A stretch of DNA of 64,000 nt from Azospirillum canadense (GCF_025961225.1 NZ_JAOQNG010000003.1:1-64000), one strand, 5' to 3'; numbered from the stretch's first letter, positions 36,510 to 46,341 are shown. Notes: generated from the sequence alone by a model not told the origin. Numbers and translations are program-made.

Positions 36510-37760
36510 ATGGCAGCCGTTTCCATCCAACGTCCGTTCCTCGGCTGGCGCGTCGTCGCCGCCGCCTTCGTGCTGGCAGTGTTCGGCTGGGGGGTCGGCT
36601 TCTACGGCCCGCCGGTCTATCTCTATGCCGTGGTCGAACGCACCGGCTGGCCGGTGTCTTTGGTTTCGTCAGCGGTAACGGTGCATTTCCTGTGCGGCGC
36701 GCTGGTGGTGGCCAACCTGTCGCGGCTGTACCGGACGCTGGGAGTTCCCCGCGTGACCTGCCTGGGCGCCGCGCTCCTCGCGCTCGGGGTCGTCGGCTGG
36801 GCCACGGCCGATGCGCCGTGGCAGCTGTTTGCCGCGGCGCTGACCAGCGGCGCCGGATGGGTGGCGATGGGGGCTGCCGCAATCAATACGATCGTCTCCC
36901 CCTGGTTCGTCCGCCGCCGCCCGGCGGCTCTCGGATTGGCCTATAACGGTGCCAGCATCGGCGGCGTCATCTTCTCGCCGCTGTGGATCACCCTTATGTC
37001 CAGCGTCGGCTTCTTCCCCGCATCCCTTGCCGTGGGCTTGGTGATGACGGCCGTGGTCGGTCTCCTCGCCGCGCTGGTCTTTTCGAAGACGCCGGAGAGC
37101 CTCGGTCAGGAGCCCGATGGCGGTATGCCGGACCAGCCCGCCGTCACCCCGGCGGTGCGCGACGCTCGCCCCCTTCCAGGCCACAGCCTTTGGCTGGACC
37201 GCCGCTTCGTCACACTTGCCTGCGGGATGGCGCTTGGTCTGTTCGCGCAAATCGGTCTTCTCGCCCACCTGTTCTCACTGCTGGCGCCGGTGCTCGGCGA
37301 ATCGAGCGCCGGGCTGGCGATGGGCGGGGCCACCCTGGCGGCAATCGCCGGCCGCAGCGCCGTCGGCTGGATGATGCCGGTTTCTGCCGACCGCCGCCTC
37401 GTCGCCTGCCTGAGCTACGCAGGGCAGTTGCTCGGTACGGTGGCCTTGGTAACGGCGGGTAATGATGGCGGTCCGACGCTGGTGGCGGGGATCCTGCTGT
37501 TCGGCCTTGGGATCGGCAATGCGACGTCGTTGCCGCCCCTCATCGCGCAGATGGAGTTCGCGAGCGAGGATGTGGCGCGGGTTGTTCCGCTGATCGTGGC
37601 CATCGGGCAGGCGACCTATGCCTTTGCCCCCGCCGCCTTCGGGCTCCTGCGGACCGGGGTCGATGGGGGAACTGAGCCGGGAGCCTACCTGTTCGTTGCC
37701 GCTGGCACGGTCCAGGCAGCCGCCATTGCGTGCTTTCTCCGGGGTCGGCGACCTCATTGA
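36510..37760 (+). CDS. MFS-family transporter
   Basis: A 416-residue inner-membrane protein with about 12 hydrophobic segments in two halves, separated by a polar loop at about 200-235 (KTPESLGQEPDGGMPDQPAV). The first helix follows RPFLGWRVVAAAFVLAVFGW, as in oxalate/formate-antiporter-like and related MFS proteins. It lies 125 bp from the divergent ArsR gene, suggesting an inducible exporter or importer. The substrate cannot be predicted. Its 3' end is 6 bp from the convergent HNH gene. Confidence 0.88.
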   Translation: MAAVSIQRPFLGWRVVAAAFVLAVFGWGVGFYGPPVYLYAVVERTGWPVSLVSSAVTVHFLCGALVVANLSRLYRTLGVPRVTCLGAALLALGVVGWATADAPWQLFAAALTSGAGWVAMGAAAINTIVSPWFVRRRPAALGLAYNGASIGGVIFSPLWITLMSSVGFFPASLAVGLVMTAVVGLLAALVFSKTPESLGQEPDGGMPDQPAVTPAVRDARPLPGHSLWLDRRFVTLACGMALGLFAQIGLLAHLFSLLAPVLGESSAGLAMGGATLAAIAGRSAVGWMMPVSADRRLVACLSYAGQLLGTVALVTAGNDGGPTLVAGILLFGLGIGNATSLPPLIAQMEFASEDVARVVPLIVAIGQATYAFAPAAFGLLRTGVDGGTEPGAYLFVAAGTVQAAAIACFLRGRRPH

Positions 37761-37766
37761 GGCTCG

Positions 37767-38348
37767 TTATCTGGCCACCGCTCGGGCGGCGCTGCACCAT
37801 TGTCGGATGTACCGGTCGGCCCGGAGGGTCGGGTCGCGCTCAACGACGTCCAAACACCATGACGTCAGGCCATCCCATGAAGAACCGGCCTGCTCTGGGC
37901 GGAGTGTCCACCCGAGTTCTGACAGCAGAAAGTTCGCTTTGGCGGTGTTCGCCAGCATGGACGCGGTCACCCAGTTGGTCGCGCCATCGGCGCCGCCACG
38001 GCTTACGGGAACAACGTGGTCAATGGTGGGGAGCCGCTCCCAATAGGCGAAATGACACCGGTCGCTCTTCCAGTTGGGATGGCAAGGGAAATTCTCTGGC
38101 ATCAACTTGGACAGGAGCCGAAGCGTTCCCGGAAATACCAACCGCCGTCCGGAATACCGATCGAGAAAGCCGTCTCGTCGAAAAATCACCATGCATTGGC
38201 GAGGTGTGTAGTCCCGGCCTGTAGGGTGGATTGGATTGAAAGGATAGTGGGTGTGAAGGAGCTGCTGCGCGTCAGCGACCGTCCCGGTTGAGAGGGCGGC
38301 GCAGACGGCCGATAAGATCTCATCTGGTTGCGGAATCCCTTTGGCCAT
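37767..38348 (-). CDS. HNH endonuclease
   Basis: A 193-residue protein from ATG 38348, or 219 residues from 38426. The HNH fold is C-terminal: WERLPTIDHVVPVSRGGADG, then ATNWVTASMLANTAKANFLL, with the D-H and N residues of the ββα-metal site. An upstream FRRDGFLDRYSGRRLVFPGT segment is shared by a family of standalone HNH proteins. No restriction or toxin partner lies next to it. The plus-strand gene at 38449 is divergent. The role is unknown; a nuclease acting on DNA is expected. Confidence 0.8.
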   Translation of the reverse strand: MAKGIPQPDEILSAVCAALSTGTVADAQQLLHTHYPFNPIHPTGRDYTPRQCMVIFRRDGFLDRYSGRRLVFPGTLRLLSKLMPENFPCHPNWKSDRCHFAYWERLPTIDHVVPVSRGGADGATNWVTASMLANTAKANFLLSELGWTLRPEQAGSSWDGLTSWCLDVVERDPTLRADRYIRQWCSAARAVAR

Positions 38349-38448
38349 CTGATGCGTCTTGGCTTCATTCTGTGGCGAGGGCAACTGTTCGCAGACCAAC
38401 GGTGCGGTAGATAGGGTGACCAACACCGCATCTGAGGATTATAGTGCG

Positions 38449-38661
38449 ATGCAGGCTGCATTTATCGTCCAGACGGATGATCGATTCGTATTCGGTGCCC
38501 GTCATTGGCTGGCGGAGAAGGGAGTCAGCCATGAGAGCGTTCCGATCGACGTGCCCGGCTGCGGCCATGTTCCGGGCACTCGGCATTGGAAGCTGTCGTT
38601 CGTCCGTCATGAGGACGCGGCCGCGTTCAGAACGTTGTTTGCCGGCATTATCGTAGCCTGA
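38449..38661 (+). CDS. Small protein of unknown function
   Basis: A 70-residue frame from ATG 38449, with a balanced composition (GARHWLAEKGVSHESVPIDV, then PGCGHVPGTRHWKLSFVRHE). A start 30 codons earlier (38359) is possible. No clear ribosome site and no family recognised. It is divergent from the HNH endonuclease gene. Confidence 0.4.
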   Translation: MQAAFIVQTDDRFVFGARHWLAEKGVSHESVPIDVPGCGHVPGTRHWKLSFVRHEDAAAFRTLFAGIIVA

Positions 38662-38830
38662 CAGTGGCCCCTACAACTCGGGTGCGCCAAGGCGACGGCT
38701 CCTTTCTGCTCACGTTGCTTATCATGGGTTGGAGGCCGTCACCGAAGAGGGGTCGTGACCGGTGGTCCGCCCACTTGCACGCGATGGCACCCCGGTGACG
38801 GCGGGATCCTGATGCCGCTGGCCGGGATGA

Positions 38831-39052
38831 TCAGCCGCCCTCGGCCGACCCCGGCACGGCGCGCGCCGCCGCTTGAAACCCAATTTTGGAGTGGGTGCCG
38901 TCACAAAACGGCTTCTTCGTCGAGGCGCCGCAGCGACAGAGCCAAACCTTGCTTTTGGTTGGCAGAACCTTGCCGTCAGCATCGTGCAGTTCGATCATGC
39001 CCGTCACCAGATAAGGCCCGTTCGGCGTGGCTTCGATCTTGACCTCGGCCAT
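38831..39052 (-). CDS. CDGSH-type iron-sulfur protein
   Basis: A 73-residue protein with a single CDGSH motif. The cluster ligands are in VWLCRCGASTKKPFCDGTHS (C-x-C, later C, then H), which binds a [2Fe-2S] cluster with three Cys and one His. The N-terminal β-strand part (PNGPYLVTGMIELHDADGKV) matches bacterial single-motif members. Such proteins are linked to redox sensing and iron-sulfur handling. It stands alone here. Confidence 0.9.
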   Translation of the reverse strand: MAEVKIEATPNGPYLVTGMIELHDADGKVLPTKSKVWLCRCGASTKKPFCDGTHSKIGFQAAARAVPGSAEGG

Positions 39053-39524
39053 TGGCAGCCCTCCGTCCCCTTACACTCGCGTCCTGGGGGCGAGCCCAGT
39101 CCGCTCCATCGCCTGTTAACAGTGCCGGGCGTCACTTCTCCTCAGTCGGCTCCAAGCGTCAGGATAGGTCGGTGGACATCACGCGATGGCGGCTTGGTCG
39201 ACGCCTGGAGAGACCAGAACGCGCCGCCCGCGCCAAGCGACTGCTTTGCCGGCTCAACGCCCTCGGCTACGACATGCTGCGGTGGCACAGGCCGGACCCG
39301 GACCGCACTCCAACACCTCGTCCCAGTCGGATGTTTGTTCAGACCAGCCAGGTATTTCTGGCCAGGGCGGCGCTCTCCTTCCATTACCGAGGCGTCGTTT
39401 GTGCATTGCTCGTCCAACGCAGACGCCCGCACCGCAAAAAAAGAGAAGATGGCAATGCTGCATTGCGGAACAAAGCGCGAACACCTAGGGTTGCCGCTGT
39501 CGTTTTGTTTAGGAGAACTGACTG
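39053..39524. other. Spacer with no firm gene
   Basis: 472 bp. A plus frame contains WRLGRRLERPERAARAKRLL, then CRLNALGYDMLRWHRPDPD from about GTG 39172, which could be a short basic protein, but the support is weak. Confidence 0.4.
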
Positions 39525-39884
39525 ATGCTTGGGGAAGCCCCCCCGCTGAAACTGACCGGCTGGGCGTGGCTCCACACTGGGATCGACCGCCGCATCATCG
39601 GCTGGGATGCCGAGGCCGGCGCGTGGGTGGCGTCGCCGCCGGTGGCCTCCGTCGGGTCGAGCGCGCCAGGGACGCCACCGAGCTGGGCCATGACCGCGAG
39701 CCACCGGGCTCTGCAGCTGTCAGATCCAGCGCGAACGCTATTGGACGACATGCTGGGAGCCATCGATCAATTCCGGGCGGAGCATCCTTTCGTCGCCGGC
39801 CAGAGCAACGCGGCAATTTCCGTCCGCCTGTGGCGGCCGCGATCCAATGGCCGATCGGGGCCGGTTTCGCGCCGATCCGCATGA
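39525..39884 (+). CDS. Small hypothetical protein
   Basis: A 119-codon frame with AGGAGA about 8 nt before ATG 39525. The N-terminus is hydrophobic/aromatic (PPLKLTGWAWLHTGIDRRII). A helical stretch follows (PARTLLDDMLGAIDQFRAEH). No family was recognised. The last 20 residues are arginine/serine-rich and look out of frame. Confidence 0.35.
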   Translation: MLGEAPPLKLTGWAWLHTGIDRRIIGWDAEAGAWVASPPVASVGSSAPGTPPSWAMTASHRALQLSDPARTLLDDMLGAIDQFRAEHPFVAGQSNAAISVRLWRPRSNGRSGPVSRRSA

Positions 39885-40075
39885 CCTGGCAAGGAGTGCA
39901 GCTGTTGGCGCTCCGCCCTCCGCCACTCACCGGCAAGCGGCGGTTAGGCTATTGAACCTGTCTCCGTTCTTCTGAGGGGCATACGCGAATATGCACTCTG
40001 AGCGCGATCTTACGAAACATGCGCAACTTTCACGGTTATCCCTGTTGGATGGGGTAGGATACCGGGGAGGGGGCG

Positions 40076-40336
40076 TTGAAGGTCTATGAATACGAGCTGC
40101 CGCTGGCAGTGGAGACCGCCGCCGTCCGGTTCATGCGTGAGGCCGGCGAGTTTCGTGCCGAGGGCCTGCGGGCAGAGCTGGAACGCTTGGGCGTTCCTCG
40201 AACCCTGTCCAAATGGCGCCCGGCGTCCGCTCCACTCGCCACCAACCTCCTCCAGCGCCATCGCTTGGCCGGCGACCTCCGGCAGGTCAGGCGGCGCGTC
40301 TGGTGTTGGTCTCGGTGCCCGGGCGCCAGAGTTTGA
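40076..40336 (+). CDS. Small hypothetical protein (TTG start)
   Basis: An 86-codon frame starting KVYEYELPLAVETAAVRFMR, then EAGEFRAEGLRAELERLGVP. GGGGAGGGGG precedes the TTG. The helical character suggests protein in the first 55 codons. The end may be altered by the IS701 fragment that begins shortly after. No family recognised. Confidence 0.35.
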   Translation: MKVYEYELPLAVETAAVRFMREAGEFRAEGLRAELERLGVPRTLSKWRPASAPLATNLLQRHRLAGDLRQVRRRVWCWSRCPGARV

Positions 40337-40431
40337 GAGTGGCAATCAGCACTACCTTGGCAGTTTCCCGGTGAGGAGGCGAGCTGAGCTCTGTTGTACA
40401 GCGCAGGACGTGATCTGGGCTGGAGGCGATC

Positions 40432-40893
40432 ATGCTGGAGGTGCGGAGCAGAGAAGCCGAGCTGGACGCTTGGCTGGAGCCGTTTCTGGACGCTCTGGGC
40501 CACAAGACCCGGCGGCGCTGGGCCCCGGTGTACATCCGCGGTCTGTACGGCCGGACGGCCCACAAGAGCGTGCAGCCGATCGCCGCGGCGTTGACGCCCG
40601 GCGACTACAACCAATTGCACAACTTCGTCGCCAGCCGCTCTTGGGACACGGCTCCGCTCGAACCGATCCTGGCGCGAACGGCTGATCAGCTGGTCGGCGG
40701 CCCGGATGCGATCCTGGCCATTGACGACACCGCCGTGCTGAAGAAGGGCGAGCATTCCGTCGGGGTCGCCGCGCAGTATGCCGGCGTCGTGGGCAAGACC
40801 GCCAACTGCCAGGTCCTGGTCACCCTGACCCTGGCCCGCCGCGAGGTGCCGGTCCCGCTGGTCATGCGCCTGTTCCTGCCCGAGAAGTGCTAA
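40432..40893 (+). pseudogene. IS701-family transposase N-terminal fragment
   Basis: The frame reads TRRRWAPVYIRGLYGRTAHK, then SVQPIAAALTPGDYNQLHNF. The first catalytic region is AILAIDDTAVLKKGEHSVGV, then AAQYAGVVGKTANCQVLVTL. It ends at MRLFLPEKC and a stop. IS701 transposases are about 400 residues or more. Only the first 153 remain, without the second D and the E. The sequence then changes to the region upstream of the universal stress gene. Confidence 0.85.
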
Positions 40894-40997
40894 TCCCGTA
40901 GAACGGTCACCCCTGCTTTGTGAATGGGCAGCGTTGCCTGAGAGCATGCGGCAGCCCACATAATATTGGGACGAGCACGGCGCTGGAGGGCGGGGCC

Positions 40998-41834
40998 ATG
41001 CAAAGCATTCTGGTTCCCATCGAGGAAAGCGACGTTTTGCCTTCGATGCTGCAGACTGCGGCGTTGGCTGCCCGTGCCTGGGGCAGCTATCTGGAAGGTT
41101 TGTATGTGCGGCGCGAGTACGCGGGAACGGTCCCGGTGATCGGGGGTGTTCCAGTCGTCATCGAGGAACTCCGCCACGACGAATGGGAGCGGATACGCCG
41201 AGCCCACGCTCAGTTCGATGCGGTCATGCGGGAAATGAACATCCCCCTGGTCGAGGCCGCGGATGGCGGTGGCTTGGCCGCCCACTTCCGCGCCGAGGCG
41301 CCCCCCGGCGATACGTTCGTGGCCCAGCACGCCCGCCTGTTTGACCTCACTGTAATCGGCCAGCCGGCCCGTGGTGACGCGGCACCGCGGCTGTCAACTG
41401 TGGAAGCCGTATTGTTCGAGAGCGGTCGGCCACTGCTGCTGGCGGCGCCGCAGCCGCCTGAGCGGTTGGGCGAGACCGTCGTGATCGCCTGGAACGGCAG
41501 CACCGAGACGGCCCGCACGCTGGCCTTGGCCCGTCCTATTCTGGAGCGAGCCCACCGTGTCGTTGTGCTGTCGGTGGAGGGCGGAATGGTCGATGGGCCA
41601 AGCGGGGAGGAGGTTGTCCGCTACTTGGCCCGGACGGGACTCACCGCGCAGGCCCGCCATGTGCCGCAGCATCATGGGACCGGCGAAACCATCCTCGAGG
41701 AAACTCGGGCACTGGGCGGCGATCTCCTGATCAAGGGCGCATACACGCAAAGCCGTCTACGGCAGATGATCTTCGGTGGCGCCACCCGCCATATCTTGGA
41801 CATGGCGCACGTGCCCGTGTTCCTGGCGCACTAG
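40998..41834 (+). CDS. Universal stress protein (UspA family)
   Basis: A 278-residue tandem Usp-type protein. The first half starts MQSILVPIEESDVLPSMLQT and the second GETVVIAWNGSTETARTLAL. It ends with the nucleotide-binding-type segment GGATRHILDMAHVPVFLAH. ATG 40998 is chosen because the β-strand typical of Usp starts there. Two-domain Usp proteins are induced in starvation or low oxygen in many proteobacteria. The preceding 100 bp contain its promoter next to the IS701 remnant. Confidence 0.85.
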   Translation: MQSILVPIEESDVLPSMLQTAALAARAWGSYLEGLYVRREYAGTVPVIGGVPVVIEELRHDEWERIRRAHAQFDAVMREMNIPLVEAADGGGLAAHFRAEAPPGDTFVAQHARLFDLTVIGQPARGDAAPRLSTVEAVLFESGRPLLLAAPQPPERLGETVVIAWNGSTETARTLALARPILERAHRVVVLSVEGGMVDGPSGEEVVRYLARTGLTAQARHVPQHHGTGETILEETRALGGDLLIKGAYTQSRLRQMIFGGATRHILDMAHVPVFLAH

Positions 41835-41966
41835 ATGCCGTAATGGGCCTTGCACCAAGCGCTGGCTTGGCCGGGCGACTGTCCCCACAGTGATGGTTTG
41901 AGACACGGGGTGTGCGTGTTGCATCGAGGAGAGAAGGGTCGGATGGTGCCCCAGCCCCACCCTTGA

Positions 41967-42932
41967 TCAGATGACGCGGACGGAGTTCGGGCGTCCAAGA
42001 TCGAGCATGCGGTTGAGGACCGCGACGCCAATGGCGACCTCCGTGGCCTGCGCCTGATCGGAGTGGAAGCGCAGCGCCTCGCCGAGGACGCCCTTCCAGC
42101 GCGCCATTTGGCTTTCCACGCCGGCGCGCTTGTTGTACCCGCTGCTCCGCTGCCAGGCCAGCCGGCCCTTCTCGGCGATCGTCTGGATGTGGCGGTCGCG
42201 TTGCGTGGGCGCGGTCTCGGCGGTGGCGCTGAGCACGGCATCCACGCGCGGCGTCACCACCGCGGCCCTGGGATGGCGCTCGTGCACGGCTGCGTAGACG
42301 CCGCTCCGGTCGTACGCGCCATCGCCGGTCACCGAGGCCACGGGCTCGGAGACCTGATCGAGCAACGGGCCAACCTGGGAAGCATCATCGACGCCACGGT
42401 CGGTCAGCGTGGCGGCGACGACCCGGCCGCTGCCCACGTCCAGGCCGATGTGCAGGGCGCGCCAGGAGCGCCGCTTCTTGGTTCCATGTTTCTCGATCAG
42501 CCATTCGCCGGGGCCACACAGCTTCAGTCCCGTGCTGTCGACCAGCAGGTGAAGGGGGCCGCCGCTCGAGCGCGGCGGTGATGGTAGCGTCACCGTCCGG
42601 GCGCGGCGGGCGATGGTGGAGTGATCGGGCACCGGCAGCTCAAGCCCGAGCAGCTGGAGGACGGAGCCGATCAACCCTTCGGTCTGGCGCAGCGCCAGCC
42701 GAAACACCGCGCGCAGCAGGAGCGCCGTCGTAATCGCCAGATCCGAGTAGTTGGGCTGCCCGCCCGGCGTGGTGCGGGGCGCCGCCTTCCAGCCCGCGAT
42801 TGCCTCCTCGCTGACCCAGACGGTGAGGCTGCCGCGCTGGCGCAGGGCGGCATCGTACTCGGCCCAATTCGTCACTTTGTGCTTCGGCCGGGCAATGTGA
42901 TGGCGACGAGCGGCATTGGCCTTGTGCGGCAT
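41967..42932 (-). CDS. IS5-family transposase
   Basis: An intact 321-residue transposase. Features: N-terminal SLTVWVSEEAIAGWKAAPRT, LPVPDHSTIARRARTV, first aspartate in LHLLVDSTGLKLCGPGEWLI, second in VTGDGAYDRSGVYAAV, and YNKRAGVESQMARWKGVLGE with the glutamate. This is the IS5/IS903-like arrangement. The element's ends could not be fixed by eye. They should lie within about 41850-41960 and 42940-43000. Related broken copies are at 13142-13513 and 59170-59280. Confidence 0.92.
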   Translation of the reverse strand: MPHKANAARRHHIARPKHKVTNWAEYDAALRQRGSLTVWVSEEAIAGWKAAPRTTPGGQPNYSDLAITTALLLRAVFRLALRQTEGLIGSVLQLLGLELPVPDHSTIARRARTVTLPSPPRSSGGPLHLLVDSTGLKLCGPGEWLIEKHGTKKRRSWRALHIGLDVGSGRVVAATLTDRGVDDASQVGPLLDQVSEPVASVTGDGAYDRSGVYAAVHERHPRAAVVTPRVDAVLSATAETAPTQRDRHIQTIAEKGRLAWQRSSGYNKRAGVESQMARWKGVLGEALRFHSDQAQATEVAIGVAVLNRMLDLGRPNSVRVI

Positions 42933-43216
42933 AGCGGGCGACCAGAACGGAGACGGGTGCTTGACCTACGACACCCACCGTATTCATGCTACACGGCGCT
43001 CGGAGCCATAAAAGACGCCTTGCCGCGAAGAGCGGCTAATTGACGTTGCTTAAAGGTGTGCGCCCCCCCGTATGCCAGTTTGCGTCGGCTTCCCGAAAAG
43101 TGTGAATTCAAAAAGCAGGAGAGCTTTGGGGCTTTCGACGACCGCGAAGCCGGCGGACCGTACGAACTTCATTGCTTGCTCCGGGGCGTCTCCTTGCTCA
43201 TGGCTTGGAGGTGAGT

Positions 43217-43744
43217 ATGAACGGGTTGAAGGAGCGGCTTCGGACTGGCACGGGCAGCCTATCCGGCTTCATCAACGTCATTCCATCTGTCGTGACGACC
43301 CAAGCCATCGCAGCCGCTGGTGCGGACTGGGTGATCCTCGACCAGGAGCATGGTCCGATTGGGCCGGAGAGCCTGCACGCCATGATCGCCGCCACGGCCG
43401 GCACGGCCTGTTCGCCGCTGGTGCGCGTCCCGCGCCGGGATGAGGCTTACGTCAAGCGCGCCCTCGATGCCGGAGCGGAAGGCATCGTCTTTCCGCTGGT
43501 CACCACCGCCGAGACCGTTGCCGACTGCGTGGCGCTGACCCGTTACCCACGCCAGGGCAAGCGCGGCTGGGGCCCCTTCGTGGCCCATTCCCGCTGGGGC
43601 GCTGAACTGCTCGACTACCTGCCGCGGCACGGCGACCAAACGGTGTGCGGCGTCCTCATCGAGACGCGCAGCGCCGTCGAGAACATCGCGACGGGCGGCG
43701 TATCCGACGCCGATCCTCGCACACCACAACGTTCGAGACGTTAG
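43217..43744 (+). pseudogene. HpcH/HpaI-family aldolase, C-terminally truncated
   Basis: The 175 codons match the first two-thirds of class II pyruvate-type aldolases: GFINVIPSVVTTQAIAAAGA, ADWVILDQEHGPIGPESLHA (E-H pair), RVPRRDEAYVKRALDAGAEG, and the metal glutamate in VLIETRSAVENI. Family members are about 250 residues and carry a second metal aspartate in an FIGPxDL motif. This protein ends with GVSDADPRTPQRSRR instead, so it is probably inactive. It is 30 bp before the flavoprotein gene and may be a deletion remnant of that operon. Confidence 0.75.
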
Positions 43745-43774
43745 GGCAGCGGCGAGGAGCCGCGAGGAGGGCCC

Positions 43775-45022
43775 ATGGAGGCAGACACGTCCATCCTCGA
43801 CGCGGCGGTGGTTGGGGCGGGCTGGGCCGGACTGGGGGTCAGCCATGCCCTGAGCCAGGCTGGCCTGCGCCATTGTGTGTTGGAGCGCGGCCGGATCGGC
43901 GAGACGTGGCGGACCCAACGCTGGGATTCCTTCCGGATGAACACGCCAAACCGCGTGACCGTCATGCCGGGGGACCACTATGAGGGCGCCGACCCGGAGG
44001 GCTTTCTGACGCGCGACGGGTTCGTTGCCCTGCTTGAACAGTTCGCGGCGCGAAACCGCTTGCCGATCAGGACGGGATCTCCCGTGACCGAACTTGTTCA
44101 GGACGAGGAGAGTGGCGGCTATCGTCTGGCGACACCGGACGGCACGCTGCGGGCACGAAACGTCATCATCGCGAGCGGCAGCCTCAACCGGCCACGCCGC
44201 CCGGCGGTGGCTGACGCCTTGCCGCCCGGCCTGATCCAGGTGGATGCATCCGATTACCGCAACCCGGCCGCGCTGCCCGTCGGAGCCGTGCTGGTCGTCG
44301 GCAGCGGCCAGTCCGGTGGTCAGATCGCCGAGGATCTCGTGCTGGCGGGGCGCCGCGTGTACCTCGCCACCAGCCGCATCCGGCGTTTCCCTCGCCGTTA
44401 CCGGGGGCAGGACATCGTGCAGTGGCTCCTGCAGGCCGGATGGATGGATGTTCCGCGCAGGGATTTCGTTGAACCGTCGGGCCGCATTCCACCGCGACCG
44501 CTGCTTGGCGCGGTCCACACGATCAGCCTGCAATCGCTCAGCGCACAAGGGGTGGTGCTCCTCGGCCGGTTCACCGGTGTCGCGGACAGCGTCCGCCTTA
44601 CCTTCGCCAATGACCTGCCGGACAACATGACCTTTGCCGACGAGGCCTCGGACAAGCTGAAGCGCAAGATCGACGACTTCATTGCGCAGAACGGTCTGCA
44701 AGCACCGGCCGCCGAGCCCGACCCGGCCGAAATCGTCGCTCCCCGGCTTCCAAACCCATTGATCCGTTCGCTCGCCCCGACCGGGCAGGGCATCACCACG
44801 GTGATCTGGTGCACCGGCTTTGAAGGCGATTACCACTGGGTGCGGCTGCCGGGGGTGCTCGACGCCCGAGGCCAGCCGGTGCATGAGGAGAGCGTGGCCA
44901 ACCTTCCCGGCATCTACTTTGCTGGCCTGGATTTCGCCGTTACGCGCCGCTCCGGCACGATCATGGCGATTGCCGAGGAGGCGCGACGTGTTGTCCAACA
45001 CATCACCGCAAGGCGGCCATGA
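43775..45022 (+). CDS. FMO/CzcO-like flavin-dependent oxidoreductase
   Basis: A 415-residue protein with two dinucleotide folds: FAD motif VVGAGWAGLG (12-21) and NAD(P)H motif VVGSGQSGGQ (about 174-183). ETWRTQRWDSFRMNTPN near residue 50 is shared with the MSMEG_0569-like group of flavoproteins. ITTVIWCTGFEGDYHWV near residue 345 is typical of the ATG-containing motif region of FMO-like enzymes. It overlaps the next gene by 4 nt (ATGA), so the two are translationally coupled. Likely reaction: oxygenation or oxidation of an organic amine or acid. Substrate unknown. Confidence 0.85.
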   Translation: MEADTSILDAAVVGAGWAGLGVSHALSQAGLRHCVLERGRIGETWRTQRWDSFRMNTPNRVTVMPGDHYEGADPEGFLTRDGFVALLEQFAARNRLPIRTGSPVTELVQDEESGGYRLATPDGTLRARNVIIASGSLNRPRRPAVADALPPGLIQVDASDYRNPAALPVGAVLVVGSGQSGGQIAEDLVLAGRRVYLATSRIRRFPRRYRGQDIVQWLLQAGWMDVPRRDFVEPSGRIPPRPLLGAVHTISLQSLSAQGVVLLGRFTGVADSVRLTFANDLPDNMTFADEASDKLKRKIDDFIAQNGLQAPAAEPDPAEIVAPRLPNPLIRSLAPTGQGITTVIWCTGFEGDYHWVRLPGVLDARGQPVHEESVANLPGIYFAGLDFAVTRRSGTIMAIAEEARRVVQHITARRP

Positions 45023-46236
45023 TCGACCACGCCGATGTCGTTGTCGTTGGCGCCGGTGGATTGGGCGCGGCCACAGCCTTTCACCTCGCCAAGCGCGGTG
45101 ACTTGTCGGTCGCTCTCCTCGACAAGCACGCCATCGGCTCGCAGACGTCGCCGCGGGCTGCGGGCATGGTGAGCTGCCTGCGGAAAAGCGATCTGATGAT
45201 CACGCTGATCAAGCGTGCCTGTCAGCAAATCGAGCGTTTCACCGAGGAGACCGGCCAGCCACTGGATTGGGTCCTGTCCGGCAGCCTGAAGGTCGCGCGA
45301 CGCTCTCAGGATGCCGAGGTTCTCGCCGCTGATCGGCAGCGTGGCCGGCGCATGGGGCTTGATGTCGAACAGATCACGGCTGCGGAAGCGCATCGCCTCA
45401 ATCCGTTCTTACAGACGCAAGGCGTTGAGGCAGTGCTGCGAATCGGCGACGACCGCTATTTCAATCCGGCGCAGGTCGCTGTCGGGTTTGCGGTCGCGGC
45501 GCAGGCATGGGGCGCTGCGCTTCTGCCGAACACCGACGTCACGCGGGTGGACATAGAACGCGATGCCGTCGTTGGTGTTCAGACCACGTGGGGAACGATC
45601 CGTGCATCCGTCCTCGTCGATGCCGCTGGAGCCTGGACACGGCAGGTGGCAGAAGCCAGCGGCATCCGCGTTCCGCTTGTCCCCACGCGCCTGCAGCTGA
45701 TCGTGACGGAACCTCAAGCCGGTGTGCGCGCCGATTTGCCGATGGTGCGGATCATGGACGCGGCCGTCTACATGCGGCCGTGCGAGGGCGGGTTGCTGTG
45801 GGGCGTGTACGAGGAGGAGCCCCGTTTCTTCGACATGAACGCGTTTCCCTCTGACTTCGACGTCAAGGATCTGCCGCTTGACGCGGCGGTGCTGCGGGCT
45901 GCCGCTGAGGAGGTCAGGGCTCAGCTGCCGGTCCTGCGCGTGGCGAAAGCACGCGAACTGCGCGGCGGTCTTCCGACCATGACCGCGGATGGCCAGCACA
46001 TTCTCGGGCCATCGCCAGCGCTGCGGGGCTTCTATTTCGCCAGCGGATGCAACGTGGCTGGGCTTTCGATCGCCCCAGCGGTGGGCGAGGCGCTCGCCAT
46101 GTGGATTGCGGAGGGCCAGCCTCCAACCGATCTCTCACCGCTGTCGGTCGCACGCTTCCGCGACGCATCCTGGCCGGAGGACCAGCTGAGAAAAGAAGCG
46201 GCGTGGCAATACCGCCACTTTTATGGGGCCGTTTAG
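45019..46236 (+). CDS. DAO-type FAD-dependent amine/amino acid oxidoreductase
   Basis: A 405-residue flavoprotein of the DadA/sarcosine oxidase-like family. The FAD motif is at the N-terminus (VVVVGAGGLGAATAFHLAKR). SQTSPRAAGMVSCLRKSDLM is the loop after it, and VLVDAAGAWTRQVAEASGIR and YFASGCNVAGLSIAPAVGEA are the second and third FAD-contacting regions. Members oxidise N-methyl or secondary amino acids. It is coupled to the FMO-like gene and followed by a PLP decarboxylase about 105 bp later, so the three enzymes probably act in one amine/amino acid pathway. Confidence 0.88.
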   Translation: MIDHADVVVVGAGGLGAATAFHLAKRGDLSVALLDKHAIGSQTSPRAAGMVSCLRKSDLMITLIKRACQQIERFTEETGQPLDWVLSGSLKVARRSQDAEVLAADRQRGRRMGLDVEQITAAEAHRLNPFLQTQGVEAVLRIGDDRYFNPAQVAVGFAVAAQAWGAALLPNTDVTRVDIERDAVVGVQTTWGTIRASVLVDAAGAWTRQVAEASGIRVPLVPTRLQLIVTEPQAGVRADLPMVRIMDAAVYMRPCEGGLLWGVYEEEPRFFDMNAFPSDFDVKDLPLDAAVLRAAAEEVRAQLPVLRVAKARELRGGLPTMTADGQHILGPSPALRGFYFASGCNVAGLSIAPAVGEALAMWIAEGQPPTDLSPLSVARFRDASWPEDQLRKEAAWQYRHFYGAV

Positions 46237-46341
46237 GCCGTGTGATGGCCATGGTTGCTGGAATGAAGCGCGGCGACGGTTGCCATTGATGGGCAAGTGT
46301 CCGCGGACCGCCGCGGTACCGAACGATCTCCGAAGGGGGCA

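Noticed and set aside
41835..42990. Inverted ends of the intact IS5 copy (GGGTGT... near 41907 and 42980)
   Set aside because: Only six consecutive bases match and the spacing is arbitrary, so the ends were left undefined.
43259..45001. 580-codon minus-strand frame
   Set aside because: It is antisense to the aldolase fragment and the FMO-like flavoprotein, both of which have convincing motifs.
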